Shown: one piece after another, positions 1-8,317 of the stretch | How positions within the stretch are numbered: position 1 is the stretch's first letter | Layout: each line of letters starts with the position of its first letter | From: Bradyrhizobium sp. BRP22 | Lineage (GTDB): Bacteria; Pseudomonadota; Alphaproteobacteria; Rhizobiales; Xanthobacteraceae | Length of the DNA: 64,000 bases | NCBI RefSeq assembly: GCF_020194175.1 | Contig: NZ_JADYVX010000010.1 | Coordinates: 161,127-225,126, forward strand | Direction: 5' to 3' | Translations under genes and position numbers: made by a program | Notes under the pieces: model-generated | What the model was told of the DNA's origin: nothing | Seen by the model: the letters and a program-made list of their open reading frames with translations, nothing else | Database searches by the model: none

Positions 1-614
1 CACTGCTGATCCTCGCCGCAGCTCTGCTGTTCTTCCACCTCGGCAATGCGGCGATGCTTCCGCTCTACGGATTGGCCGTCGTGGCCGACAAGCAGGCCGA
101 CCCCGCGAGCTTCGTCGCCATGACCATCGTCATCGCCCAGGGCACCATGATCCTGACCTCGGTCGTTGCGATGCGGATGGCCGAAAACGAAGGCTACTGG
201 CCGGTCCTGCTGGTGTCGTTCATGGCCTTGCCGGTCCGAGGTATCATCGCGGCGTGGCTCTTGAACAGGTGGGGCGTTTACCCGGTGCAAATTCTTGACG
301 GCGTCGGTGCCGGGTTGCAGAGCGTCGCGGTGCCGGGGCTCGTCGCGCGCATCCTCGACGGCACGGGGCGGATCAACGCTGGCCAGGGCGTCGTCATGAC
401 GGTGCAGGGCATCGGCGCTTCGCTCAGTCCGGCGATTGGCGGCTGGATCGCGCAGGAGTTCGGATACGGGGCGATGTTTCTTATCCTCGGCGGCTTCGCC
501 TCGGTCTCGGTCGCGCTGTGGAGCGTCTTCGCTTCGTTGCTGAAGCCCGCTTGTGCGGCAAAATCCGAGCTCCCACCGGCTGGAATGGTTCCAAGCGTCG
601 TGGGTATCGTCTGA
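1..614 (+). CDS. MFS transporter, C-terminal part (cut by window edge)
   Basis: The reading frame is open from position 3, so the gene starts before the window and only about 203 C-terminal residues are visible. They form at least five hydrophobic helices separated by short loops, and include a loop of the type LDGVGAGLQSV...LVARILDGTGRINAGQG that is usual in the second half of major facilitator superfamily proteins. The next gene starts inside its stop codon (ATGA overlap at 612-616), which suggests co-transcription with the ArsB/NhaD-like transporter. The substrate cannot be read from this fragment; export is only a guess. Confidence 0.8.
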   Translation, partial: LLILAAALLFFHLGNAAMLPLYGLAVVADKQADPASFVAMTIVIAQGTMILTSVVAMRMAENEGYWPVLLVSFMALPVRGIIAAWLLNRWGVYPVQILDGVGAGLQSVAVPGLVARILDGTGRINAGQGVVMTVQGIGASLSPAIGGWIAQEFGYGAMFLILGGFASVSVALWSVFASLLKPACAAKSELPPAGMVPSVVGIV

Positions 615-1873
615 TGTTCAGTAACAACGCCGCGACCTGGGGTATCGCGGGTCTTGCGACCGTGGGCGTCATCGTCCGTCCGTGGAACTTGCCGGAATAC
701 ATCTGGGCGGTGACCGGCGCCGTGTTGCTGATCGCCTTCGACCTCTTGCCGTGGCGGGACGCCGTTGCGGCCGCCGGAAAGGGCACGGACGTCTATTTTT
801 TTCTGATCGGCATGATGCTGCTGGCCGAGGTCGCACGGAAAGAGGGCCTGTTCGAGTGGCTCGCTGAACAGGCCGTCAGGCATTCGCGCAACTCGGCGTC
901 CCGGCTGTTTTCGATCGTCTACGCTGTCGGTACGCTGGTCACTATTTTCCTGTCGAACGACGCCACCGCGGTCGTGCTGACGCCCGCGGTCTACGCCGCG
1001 ACCCGTACCGCGAAAGTCGAACCGCTGCCATACCTATTCGCCTGCGCGTTCATCGCCAACGCCGCCAGCTTTGTGCTGCCGATCTCGAACCCGGCGAACC
1101 TCGTGTTGTTCGGCACGCGGATGCCGACGCTGCTGGAGTGGATGCACTATTTCCTGCTGCCGTCGATCGCAGCGATCGCGGCGACCTTCATCATGCTCCG
1201 GATCAGCCTGCGCGATAGCCTGTTGGGCGGCGTCGATGGCCGCGACGGAGAGCGGGGCGTCCTGACGAGGAACGCCGCGATTGTCGCCGCCGGCATCGGC
1301 GTGACGGCGGTGGTTCTCCTCGCCGCATCGGCTTTCGGAATGGACCTTGGAATACCGACCTTCGCCTGCGGTGCGGTGGTCACCGCGATCGTTCTCCTGC
1401 TCGGCCGCAAATCGCCGCTCTCCGTCGCGCGGGATATCTCCTGGTCGGTCCTGCCTCTCGTCGCCGGGCTGTTCATCCTGGTCGAGGGTCTCAATCGTAC
1501 CGGCGTCCTGCCGGCGCTCGCCCAGGAACTCAAGCGAACGGCGGCTCTTTCGCCGCATGCAGCGTCCTGGGGAGCCGGCATCGTCACGGCGATCGGCTCC
1601 AACCTCATCAACAACCTGCCGATGGGACTCATCGCGGCGACCACGACGCAAGCCGCACAGGCGTCTCATCACATCACCGCCGCAGTTCTGATCGGCGTCG
1701 ATCTCGGACCCAACCTTTCGGTCACCGGCTCGCTCGCGACGATCCTGTGGCTGATCGCGCTGCGGCGCGAGGGTGAGCAGGTAGGTGCGCTTCGCTTTCT
1801 GCGGCTCGGCATTCTGGTCATGCCGCCGGCATTGATACTTTCGCTATTTGCACTCTCGCTGATTGCGGCATAA
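614..1873 (+). CDS. ArsB/NhaD-type ion transporter (SLC13/IT superfamily)
   Basis: A 419-residue integral membrane protein of about ten hydrophobic segments. Family signs are the TIFLSNDATAVVLTP loop near residue 115 and the second half-repeat SNLINNLPMG near residue 335. These Asn-rich broken-helix motifs are typical of ArsB arsenite permeases and NhaD-like antiporters, and length fits the family. I chose the ATG at 614, which overlaps the upstream stop; the open frame extends further 5' but only inside the MFS gene. The family includes arsenite, citrate and Na+/H+ carriers. No arsR, arsC or arsH is visible beside it, so arsenite specificity is unproven. Confidence 0.8.
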   Translation: MFSNNAATWGIAGLATVGVIVRPWNLPEYIWAVTGAVLLIAFDLLPWRDAVAAAGKGTDVYFFLIGMMLLAEVARKEGLFEWLAEQAVRHSRNSASRLFSIVYAVGTLVTIFLSNDATAVVLTPAVYAATRTAKVEPLPYLFACAFIANAASFVLPISNPANLVLFGTRMPTLLEWMHYFLLPSIAAIAATFIMLRISLRDSLLGGVDGRDGERGVLTRNAAIVAAGIGVTAVVLLAASAFGMDLGIPTFACGAVVTAIVLLLGRKSPLSVARDISWSVLPLVAGLFILVEGLNRTGVLPALAQELKRTAALSPHAASWGAGIVTAIGSNLINNLPMGLIAATTTQAAQASHHITAAVLIGVDLGPNLSVTGSLATILWLIALRREGEQVGALRFLRLGILVMPPALILSLFALSLIAA

Positions 1874-2090
1874 GAGCGGTTGCTCAAGCGACACGTCTGC
1901 ACCACGACCAGCCGATCGCCGGGCCCCGGCGATAGCCGAGACCTTCGATTGCTAGAGACAGTGATCTCGGCGAAGACTCAAGGTCTCTTCGCCGTCAAGG
2001 CACGCTGCACGGCGGCCTTCATGCGTACCGCCGGGAGCAAAAGAGGGCGGAAAATCGCAGTTTGGCGTACGAAATCGAGAAACACGGCGC

Positions 2091-2588
2091 GTGCTTGACG
2101 GCGCCCCGTTGGTGACGGCGCCGACGGGTCGCCCGATCGTGATGGACGGCGAGATCGTCCGCATGCCGGGCGGTTCGCCGCTCCGGGTCAACAGCGACCC
2201 GCTCGAGCTCAGCGCCGATGGACGCTATCTCTATTTTGGCAGCCTGCATGGGCCCTGGTCGCGCATCGAGACACGGCTGCTCGACGATCCCGGGATTTCC
2301 GCATCCGAACTCGCGAGCAACGTGGAAGCCTGGGCGGATCTCCCGCCGGTTCGGCGGAACGGCGATGGCCCCGGACGGAACGCTCTATTTCACTGATCTC
2401 GCCAATGAGGCGCTAAAGAAGCGCGCGCCCGACGGCACGATCACAACCGTCGTTCAGTATCCGGGCCTCCATTGGGCCGATGCGCCTGCGCTCGCGGGCG
2501 GCTTCATCTGGCTGCCCGTTCCGCAACTCGACCGCTTGCCGCTCTTCCACAAAGGTACGTCGAAGGTCGCGTGGCCTATCCGTGTGTG
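2091..2588 (+). pseudogene. Major royal jelly protein/yellow-like beta-propeller pseudogene
   Basis: Two overlapping frames together read as the C-terminal half of a bacterial protein of the MRJP/yellow (SMP-30-like propeller) family. The first frame gives RVNSDPLELSADGRYLYFG... and RIETRLLDDPGISASELA. After a frameshift near 2345-2360 the second gives MAPDGTLYFTDLANEALKKR and ends in FHKGTSKVAWPIRV. The N-terminal half has no recognisable counterpart upstream. The right side runs straight into the terminal inverted repeat of an insertion sequence at about 2589. The gene is therefore damaged three ways: missing 5' part, internal frameshift and IS insertion. It is almost certainly non-functional. 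Confidence 0.65.
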
Positions 2589-3667
2589 TACCGAAAACCT
2601 TGTCCGAGTTGATGATGTGACGGATTCGGCTAAGCTGGCGGGATGATCGGGCTTCTTGGTTTCGTGCTGGCCGTCGTGACCTCGCCGTTCAAGTCGAGGT
2701 TGCAGCGTGAAGCTGAGAACGCGGCGCTGCGACATCAGTTGATGGTCTTGCGGCGGAGACTGCAGGGTCGCGTCCGGCTCACGAACCATGATCGCTGGTT
2801 CTTTGTCCAGCTGTATCGTTGGTTTCCATCAATCTCGTCCGTCCTCACGCTCGTCCGCCCCGAGACCCTCGGGCGTCGGCACAGGACTGGTTTCGCTGCT
2901 ACTGGCGTTGGAAGTCACGGTCTTCGGGAGGCCGACCGCAGATCGACACCGAGCTGCGCGTGTTGATCCGGCGGATCAGCATCGAAAATCCGCTTTGGGG
3001 CGCGCCGCGCATCCACGGCGAACTACTGAAGCTCGGGTTTGAGGTCGCGCAGTCGAGCGTCGCTAAGTATATGGTCAGGCGACACGGGCCGCCCAGCCAG
3101 GGATGGCGGACGTTCTTGCGCAGCCACGCGCCGGACATTGCCGCCATGGACTTGTTCGTCGTTCCAACGATCGTTTCGAGCTGCTCTATGCTCTCGTCAT
3201 CGTCCGGCTCGATCGCAGAGCCCTCGTTTGGATCAACGTCACAGCACATCCGACGGCCGAATGGGTTGCACGTCAAATCACGGAGGCATTTCCCTGGGAT
3301 GACGCTCCGCGCTACCTCATCCGGGATCACGACCGGATCTATAGCAGCGTCGTCACGCGCCGAATGCGCTCCATGGGCATCCGCGACAGGCCTACTGCAC
3401 CGGCCTCGCCGTGGCAGAATGGAGTTGCCGAACGGTTGATCGGATCGATCCGCCGCGAGTGCTTAGATCACATCATCGTCTTTGGTGAGACGCATCTACG
3501 ACGGATTTTGCGATCCCACGCACGCTATTACAACGACATCCGAACGCACCGGTCGTTGGACAAAGACGCGCCGGTTGCTCGCCCGGTTCAGCGGACCGGA
3601 AGCATTCAATCACACGCCATCCTTGGCGGACTTCACCACCACTACGTCCGAGCTTAGGTTTTCGGTA
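2589..3667 (+). mobile_element. Decayed insertion sequence with terminal inverted repeats
   Basis: The element is bounded by a 12-bp exact inverted repeat, TACCGAAAACCT at 2589-2600 and its complement at 3656-3667. Homology continues imperfectly on both sides of this core (TCCGA-type bases further in). It contains one integrase-core transposase broken by two frameshifts. The transposase stop codon lies inside the right repeat. I could not identify a clear target-site duplication. Total length is about 1.08 kb. It sits at the very 3' end of a beta-propeller pseudogene. Confidence 0.65.
2643..3657 (+). pseudogene. Integrase-core (rve/DDE) transposase, frameshifted
   Basis: Read across three frames this is an approximately 335-residue transposase of the rve integrase superfamily. 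Frame 1 (2643 to about 2885) has the N-terminal ENAALRHQLMVLRRR segment. Frame 2 (about 2885-3170) has WRWKSRSSGGRP, NPLWGAPRIHGELLKLG and the first catalytic Asp in MDLFVV. Frame 3 (about 3170-3657) has the second Asp in LIRDHDRIY and the Glu in SPWQNGVAERLIGSIRREC, then THRSLDKDAP. All three DDE positions survive but in different frames. Two separate shifts make programmed frameshifting unlikely, so I call it dead. Confidence 0.75.
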
Positions 3668-4031
3668 TAGACAGCCGGTCTTTCGAAAGCGAAGCGAACG
3701 AAGGCTGCCGCGCGACGCCCATCGGGCGAAGGCGGGCTGTTCGGCCGCGCGCAACGACCAGGCAGGCCACCCATCATCTCGGGAAGGACTGCCGCAAGGT
3801 CGACGCCGCCCCCGCTCCCGACCAAAATATCGAAAACAACCCCATGCAAAGTAGAAAAGGCGGCCGCCGGCGAGGATGCCGGCGACACCGCACCATCTGA
3901 CACGTCGGACAAATCAGCGGCATTATTCCATCATCGCTCATTGCTCCCACCAACTACCGCTCCACATTCGATCTGACTACGGTTCTCCTTTTTGATCGTA
4001 GATTCGGCGACGTTATCGCAAACTGCGGTGT
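3668..4031. other. Gap with no supported gene
   Basis: This stretch lies between the insertion sequence and the small secreted protein gene. A 100-codon minus-strand frame (3610-3912) runs into the IS end and has no recognisable domain, so I do not call it. I see no tRNA, terminator or repeat here. It is probably eroded sequence left by the insertion, perhaps including the lost 3' end of the propeller gene. Confidence 0.4.
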
Positions 4032-4271
4032 TTACGCTCTGCCATTGATCTCATAATGACCCGGCACGCATTTGTAGCGCTCGATTCGCCAGCTCGAACG
4101 GTAGACCGGATGTTCGTTCATCCACTTCGCCAGGGGGGCTTGTGCGCCTTTGATACAGTGTTGAAATGTGATCTCCGGCGTCATGTTGCTATCGGTAACG
4201 ATCTCCTCGACGCAGCTGCCCACAGCGAGACCGCTTAGATGGCAGAGAACGGCGGCGACGGTCACGAACAT
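4032..4271 (-). CDS. Small secreted Cys-containing protein of unknown function
   Basis: A 79-residue protein. Residues 1-19 are a short hydrophobic N-terminus resembling a signal peptide, ending near AVGS-C20. The mature part would be about 60 residues with three cysteines (C20, C39, C68) and the ending RYKCVPGHYE. I recognise this style from small unnamed secreted proteins of bradyrhizobia but cannot name a family. It lies 128 nt downstream of pqqA on the same strand, so they may share a transcript. Its position next to a quinoprotein dehydrogenase makes a periplasmic role possible. That is inference from context only. Confidence 0.6.
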   Translation of the reverse strand: MFVTVAAVLCHLSGLAVGSCVEEIVTDSNMTPEITFQHCIKGAQAPLAKWMNEHPVYRSSWRIERYKCVPGHYEINGRA

Positions 4272-4399
4272 GCGAGCGACACCCCTTACCGCTGGTTCAC
4301 GGCAGCGAATTGCATGAACAAGCGATAGCTAATCACCATAGTATTGCTTCGCCGGGCGCAGGAACCACCCACGCGGCGAAGCAGCCTCATTCCGGTTCG

Positions 4400-4480
4400 C
4401 TACTTCCGGACGGCGCACGCATACATATTGATTTCCAAACCGACGGCGATTTCGACGATCTTCGGGGTCTTCCAGGTCAT
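4400..4480 (-). CDS. pqqA: PqqA, precursor peptide of pyrroloquinoline quinone
   Basis: A 26-residue peptide, too short for normal ORF calling, reading MTWKTPKIVEIAVGLEINMY and ending CAVRK. It carries the conserved Glu (E16) and Tyr (Y20) spaced by three residues, which PqqE cross-links to build PQQ. A strong Shine-Dalgarno (AAGGAGGA, 4487-4494 on the minus strand) sits 6 nt before the ATG. Its start and stop are exact and the peptide matches the usual length of 22-29 residues. It is divergent from the PQQ alcohol dehydrogenase gene at 5093. No pqqB, C, D or E is in the window, so this is an isolated copy; the enzymes would have to be encoded elsewhere. Confidence 0.88.
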   Translation of the reverse strand: MTWKTPKIVEIAVGLEINMYACAVRK

Positions 4481-5092
4481 TTCATCTCCTCCTTAGGGTT
4501 AGACGGCCGTTTACTTGCCGATGCAGCGCAAAGAAATTGCGAGGACCTGGGTCCTCGCAGTCAGGGAGAAATCCCCCGCCGAACCGCGCTGCTATTGGCT
4601 CCGGCGAAGCTCGGCTCAAAGCATTTGATGGTCGATAACACGTCCGCAAAACTTTGTAATCGCGATCTTGGTAGTAGACGCCGGTGCGGTAACGCATTGA
4701 TTCCGAACAATCCTTATTGACGTTCCGTACAAGAGCCGCGCGGCGTCGATCGATTCACCGGCGGAAAAACGCGGCCGGAAGCGTCGTTGAAAAGCTCGCC
4801 GCCATTGTCGCGCCGACTGCGGCCCGATCGGGCATGCGGGCAGACGGACCAGCGCAAAGAGCCATGTCGATTCCGCTGCGCTCGTCCTCAAAAAACAACA
4901 AGAACCCAAGAAACCACAACAACATGGCGGCGAAGCGCGATCGTCAATTGCACTACTACCTTCCGCCTATACTGAGTCCGAAACCGCGGTGCTGTAATCT
5001 CACACGATGGATCGCAGACAGACTGCCCATCGGAAAGCGCGAAGCGCACGGCGTCCAACGAAGACGCGCAGACAACATCGCGGAGGGAACAG
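4481..5092. other. Divergent control region between pqqA and the quinoprotein dehydrogenase gene
   Basis: These 612 bases separate pqqA (minus) from the dehydrogenase gene (plus) and contain no convincing coding sequence. A perfect palindrome at 4538-4559 is the main feature. The second half is A-rich in places (around 4890-4930), which suggests a long regulated leader for the dehydrogenase. I could not place -35/-10 or -24/-12 elements with confidence. Confidence 0.5.
4538..4559. promoter_or_regulatory. Perfect palindrome upstream of pqqA
   Basis: The left arm TGCGAGGACC and its exact complement are separated by two bases. It lies 58 nt upstream of the pqqA start and about 530 nt upstream of the dehydrogenase gene. 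No T-run follows on either strand, so a regulator site is likelier than a terminator. The NarL-type regulators encoded downstream are candidate binders, by inference. Confidence 0.45.
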
Positions 5093-6808
5093 ATGATGTT
5101 AGGAAGTAGAGGCTTCTTGGCCGGCATTTCAATGGTCGCCATGCTGGCTGCAGGTACCTTTGGCGTTCGCGCGAACGACTCGTTGCTGAAGGCTCAATCC
5201 GAGGCGGGGCAATGGGCGGTGGCCGGGCACGACTACGGCAATACGCGCTTCAGTCCCCTCAAGCAGATCAACGCAGAGAACGCCGGCAAGCTGTCGCTTG
5301 CCTATTCGTTCTCGCTTGGATCACTACGCTCGAACGAAGCGTCGCCGATCGTCATCGGCAATACGCTCTATGTTTCGACCTCGTGGGGTCCCAAATATGT
5401 TTATGCGCTTGACGCCGCGACCGGCGCGCGCAAGTGGACCTACGAGCCGGAGATTCCCGATGACGTGCTGCAGTACGCCTGCTGCGACGTGAACAATCGC
5501 GGCGTCGCATACGCCGACGGCAAGCTGTTTGTCGGGCGGCTCGACGGCAAGCTGACTGCGCTTGACGCGGCGACCGGCAAGGCGCTCTGGACCACGAAAG
5601 TGGTCGACTACAAGCAGGGCTCGGTCATCACCTCTCCCCCACTTGTTGTTCGCGACAAGGTCATCACCGGGTTTGGCGGCGGCGAGTATGGTGTGCGCGG
5701 GGCGCTGCTGGCCTTTGACATCAACACCGGCAAACAGGTCTGGGAGACATTCACTGTTCCTTCGCCTGAAGAACCCGGCGGCGACACCTGGAAGGGCGAT
5801 AGTGCGAAGCACGGCGGTGGCGCCGCCTGGCTCGTCGGCTCCTACGATGCCAAGAGCGACACGGTTTACTGGGGCACCAGCAATCCCGCTCCCTGGAACA
5901 CGGCGGTCCGGTCGACCGGCAATGGCGATTTCGGCAAGCTGACCAACCTCTACACGGCGTCAACGCTCGCGCTCGACCCGAAGACCGGCAAGATCAAGTG
6001 GCACATTCAAACCACGCCGGCCGACGCCTGGGACTATGACGGCGTCAACGAGGCCATCCTTGCCGATCTCAAGATCGGCAACAACACGGTTCCCGCACTT
6101 CTCAAGGCGGATCGCAACGGCTTCTTCTTCGTAGCCAACCGCGAGACCGGCAAGGTCCTTTCGGCAGAAAAGTACGTCTTCACGAATTGGGCCGAGAAAT
6201 GGGACACGACCACGCTGCGCGCTGTCGAGAATCCCGATAAGCGTCCCGGCCCCGGCCATCCCGCGAAAGACATTTGCCCTAATCTGATCGGCGGCAAGAA
6301 CTGGCAACCGATGTCGTACAATCCGCAAACCGGTCTCGTCTACATTCCCTCCAATAATGTTTGCATGGACTGGTCGGTCAGCGACGTCACCTACAAGCGC
6401 GGCGTGTTCTATCTCGGCGCCGAATTTCCGACCAAGGAAGGCCCTGGTGGTTTCCTTGGTGAACTCGTGGCATGGGATCCGGTGAAGAACAAGAAGGTCT
6501 GGTCCATCAAGGAAGACCTGCCGTTCAATGGCGGCACCCTCACCACCGCCGGAAATCTTGTCTTTGCCGGCGATCTTCACGGCGACTTCCGCGCTATCGA
6601 TGCCAAGACCGGCAATATCCTCTGGAAGCGCAACCTCGGCTCCGGTATCGGCGCGGGTCCCATCACCTACATGGTCGACGGCAAGCAGTATGTCGCCGTT
6701 GTCATAGGCCGCACGGCTGCGATCCCGGCGTTCCTGGGTGAGGTCGGCAAGAAGATAACCGCAGCAGCCCCCGAAGGCGGCTCGCTGTTCGTGTTCGCCG
6801 TCCAATAA
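5093..6808 (+). CDS. PQQ-dependent alcohol dehydrogenase, lanthanide-type (XoxF/ExaF/PedH-like)
   Basis: A 571-residue periplasmic type I quinoprotein dehydrogenase with a signal peptide (residues 1-27, cleavage near VRA-ND). The propeller carries the vicinal disulphide C130-C131, metal-site Glu E198 in GGGEYGVRG, Asn N264 in GTSNPAPWN, and catalytic Asp D314. D316, two residues later in WDYDGVNE, is the extra Asp that marks lanthanide-binding members; calcium enzymes such as MxaF have Ala or Ser there. The substrate is probably a short alcohol or aldehyde. The divergence around residues 225-285 from classical XoxF leaves methanol versus ethanol preference open. It is followed by a gene for a fused XoxJ-like/cytochrome c protein, its presumed partner. 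Of the two in-frame ATGs at 5093 and 5096, either may be used. Confidence 0.9.
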   Translation: MMLGSRGFLAGISMVAMLAAGTFGVRANDSLLKAQSEAGQWAVAGHDYGNTRFSPLKQINAENAGKLSLAYSFSLGSLRSNEASPIVIGNTLYVSTSWGPKYVYALDAATGARKWTYEPEIPDDVLQYACCDVNNRGVAYADGKLFVGRLDGKLTALDAATGKALWTTKVVDYKQGSVITSPPLVVRDKVITGFGGGEYGVRGALLAFDINTGKQVWETFTVPSPEEPGGDTWKGDSAKHGGGAAWLVGSYDAKSDTVYWGTSNPAPWNTAVRSTGNGDFGKLTNLYTASTLALDPKTGKIKWHIQTTPADAWDYDGVNEAILADLKIGNNTVPALLKADRNGFFFVANRETGKVLSAEKYVFTNWAEKWDTTTLRAVENPDKRPGPGHPAKDICPNLIGGKNWQPMSYNPQTGLVYIPSNNVCMDWSVSDVTYKRGVFYLGAEFPTKEGPGGFLGELVAWDPVKNKKVWSIKEDLPFNGGTLTTAGNLVFAGDLHGDFRAIDAKTGNILWKRNLGSGIGAGPITYMVDGKQYVAVVIGRTAAIPAFLGEVGKKITAAAPEGGSLFVFAVQ

Positions 6809-6870
6809 GCCAGCCTCGGCGTGCGCGGTCCAAATCTCGGAATACGCACGCCGCCTTGAACAGAATGCTT

Positions 6871-6901
6871 CCCGGCAGCAGGCTGAGCGAGTGCTGCCGG
6901 G
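6871..6901. other. Hairpin between dehydrogenase and XoxJ-like genes
   Basis: A 10-bp perfect stem (CCCGGCAGCA and complement) encloses an 11-nt loop. There is no T-run, so it is not a clean intrinsic terminator. It may set the mRNA ratio of the two genes by RNA processing or stability; this is inference. Confidence 0.4.
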
Positions 6902-6943
6902 CGCTATTCCAACCGTGCCCAACCATCCACAGGGAGCCCGAGG

Positions 6944-8191
6944 ATGCGTCCAAGCCGTCCTGGTATCGACAAGGAGTGCCGTGGCCTACGCCGTGCCCGC
7001 GCCTGTGCAGGAATTCTTGCCCTCGCTGCCACGTTGACCGGATTGGCTGGACCAAGCCGCGGGGCTGAGGCGGAGCCCTTCCGCCTTTGTGCCGACCCGA
7101 CAAACCTGCCGTTCTCGAGCGACGATCCGTCCCAGCCCGGTCTCTATGTCGAGATCGGCCAAGCTCTGGCGCAGGCGCTCGGCCAGCCCATCACCTACGA
7201 CTGGTACAAATCCTATTTCGGCAAACGCACCGTGCGCGTCACGCTGCTCGGCAAGCAATGCGACGCCATGATCGGCCTACCGCTCTCCGACGATTTCATG
7301 GGCCCCGCCGTGATCTTTTCCAGGAAACTCGGAACGGAAGGCTATGCCCTGGTGGCAAACACCAACCAGGTGATCGGTGGAATCGGCGACCTCAAGGGCA
7401 AGCGCGTTGCGGTGCAATTCGCAACCACGCCGCAAAATCTCCTGGCCGAGCGGGACGACATCGAAAAGGTCACGGTTCTTTCGCCCGACGAAGGCATGAA
7501 GGCGCTTGATCAAGGCAAGGTCGATGTCGCCTTCATCTGGGGGCCGGTTGCCGGCTGGCTGAACAAGACCACCTATGGTGGCCGCTATCGGATCCAGACC
7601 ACCGAAGGCGAAGGCCTGTCGTGGGACACCGCCGTCGGCTTTGCCAAGACGTCAAAGGATCTACGCGATCGCGTCAACGCCGCTCTGCCGCAACTCGAAC
7701 GCACGATTGCGGAGCTTTCGGTCAAATACGGACTGCCGGGCGATCGCGCGATCCGGTTTACCGGCGCATCGGCTGTCACCAGACAGGCGTCCGATGAGCC
7801 TGCAGCCGAGAAAAATGACGGACCTGCTCAATCGCTCCACGGCACGGTTGGGACCGGACCAGGTGTGGTGAAGGTCGCGAACGCGGCTCCGCCTGAGGCG
7901 AAGGCCGATTCCGCCACCGCGCGCCCCGAGACGGTAAGCAGTGGAAAGGAGATCTTCAACGGAACCTGCGCCCATTGCCACGGCCCCGACGCGGTACAAA
8001 GCGAGCGACGCATCGACCTCAGGCTCCTCAATCACCGCTACGGCGACGATATGCGCACGAAATTCTGGACGACCGTACAAGAAGGCCGTCCGGCCAAGGG
8101 GATGCCTGCCTGGAAAGACGTATACACAGACGACCAGTTCGAGAGCATCTATGCCTTCCTGCTGACAGTCCAATCGCAATCCAACGACTGA
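6944..8191 (+). CDS. XoxJ-like periplasmic binding protein fused to cytochrome c
   Basis: A 415-residue protein in three parts. Residues 1-42 hold a signal peptide. Residues about 45-275 form a periplasmic solute-binding fold of the quinoprotein dehydrogenase-associated (XoxJ/MxaJ) family: FRLCADPTNLPFSS, then KQCDAMIGLPLS and DVAFIWGPVAGW. After a Pro/Ala-rich linker (about 275-330), residues 331-412 form a class I cytochrome c with haem motif CAHCH (342-346) and a likely axial Met, M387, in KGMPAW. In methylotrophs XoxJ and the cytochrome XoxG are separate genes. Here both partners of the upstream dehydrogenase seem to be one polypeptide, so electrons could pass from PQQ to the attached haem. 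An in-frame alternative start is possible within the first 30 residues. Confidence 0.85.
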   Translation: MRPSRPGIDKECRGLRRARACAGILALAATLTGLAGPSRGAEAEPFRLCADPTNLPFSSDDPSQPGLYVEIGQALAQALGQPITYDWYKSYFGKRTVRVTLLGKQCDAMIGLPLSDDFMGPAVIFSRKLGTEGYALVANTNQVIGGIGDLKGKRVAVQFATTPQNLLAERDDIEKVTVLSPDEGMKALDQGKVDVAFIWGPVAGWLNKTTYGGRYRIQTTEGEGLSWDTAVGFAKTSKDLRDRVNAALPQLERTIAELSVKYGLPGDRAIRFTGASAVTRQASDEPAAEKNDGPAQSLHGTVGTGPGVVKVANAAPPEAKADSATARPETVSSGKEIFNGTCAHCHGPDAVQSERRIDLRLLNHRYGDDMRTKFWTTVQEGRPAKGMPAWKDVYTDDQFESIYAFLLTVQSQSND

Positions 8192-8317
8192 TCGATCCGG
8201 GCCGGACGCAAATGGGGACTTGTGCTAACGTCTTTCAAGGCCGCTCCGTCGCTGGTCAATGACCGGCGACGGCTACGCCCTTTTTCCGCCCATGCGGTGA
8301 AACCGAGGGAAGGCGTT

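Noticed and set aside
2643..3657. Programmed frameshifting of the IS transposase
   Set aside because: Two shifts in different places are needed and I see no slippery heptamer at either, so decay is simpler.
4310..4720. 136-codon plus-strand frame over the pqqA region
   Set aside because: It is antisense to pqqA, has no domain and no ribosome site; PqqA on the minus strand is far better supported.
4717..5109. 130-codon plus-strand frame before the dehydrogenase gene
   Set aside because: Arg/Asn-rich, overlaps the dehydrogenase start and matches no family; more likely leader DNA.
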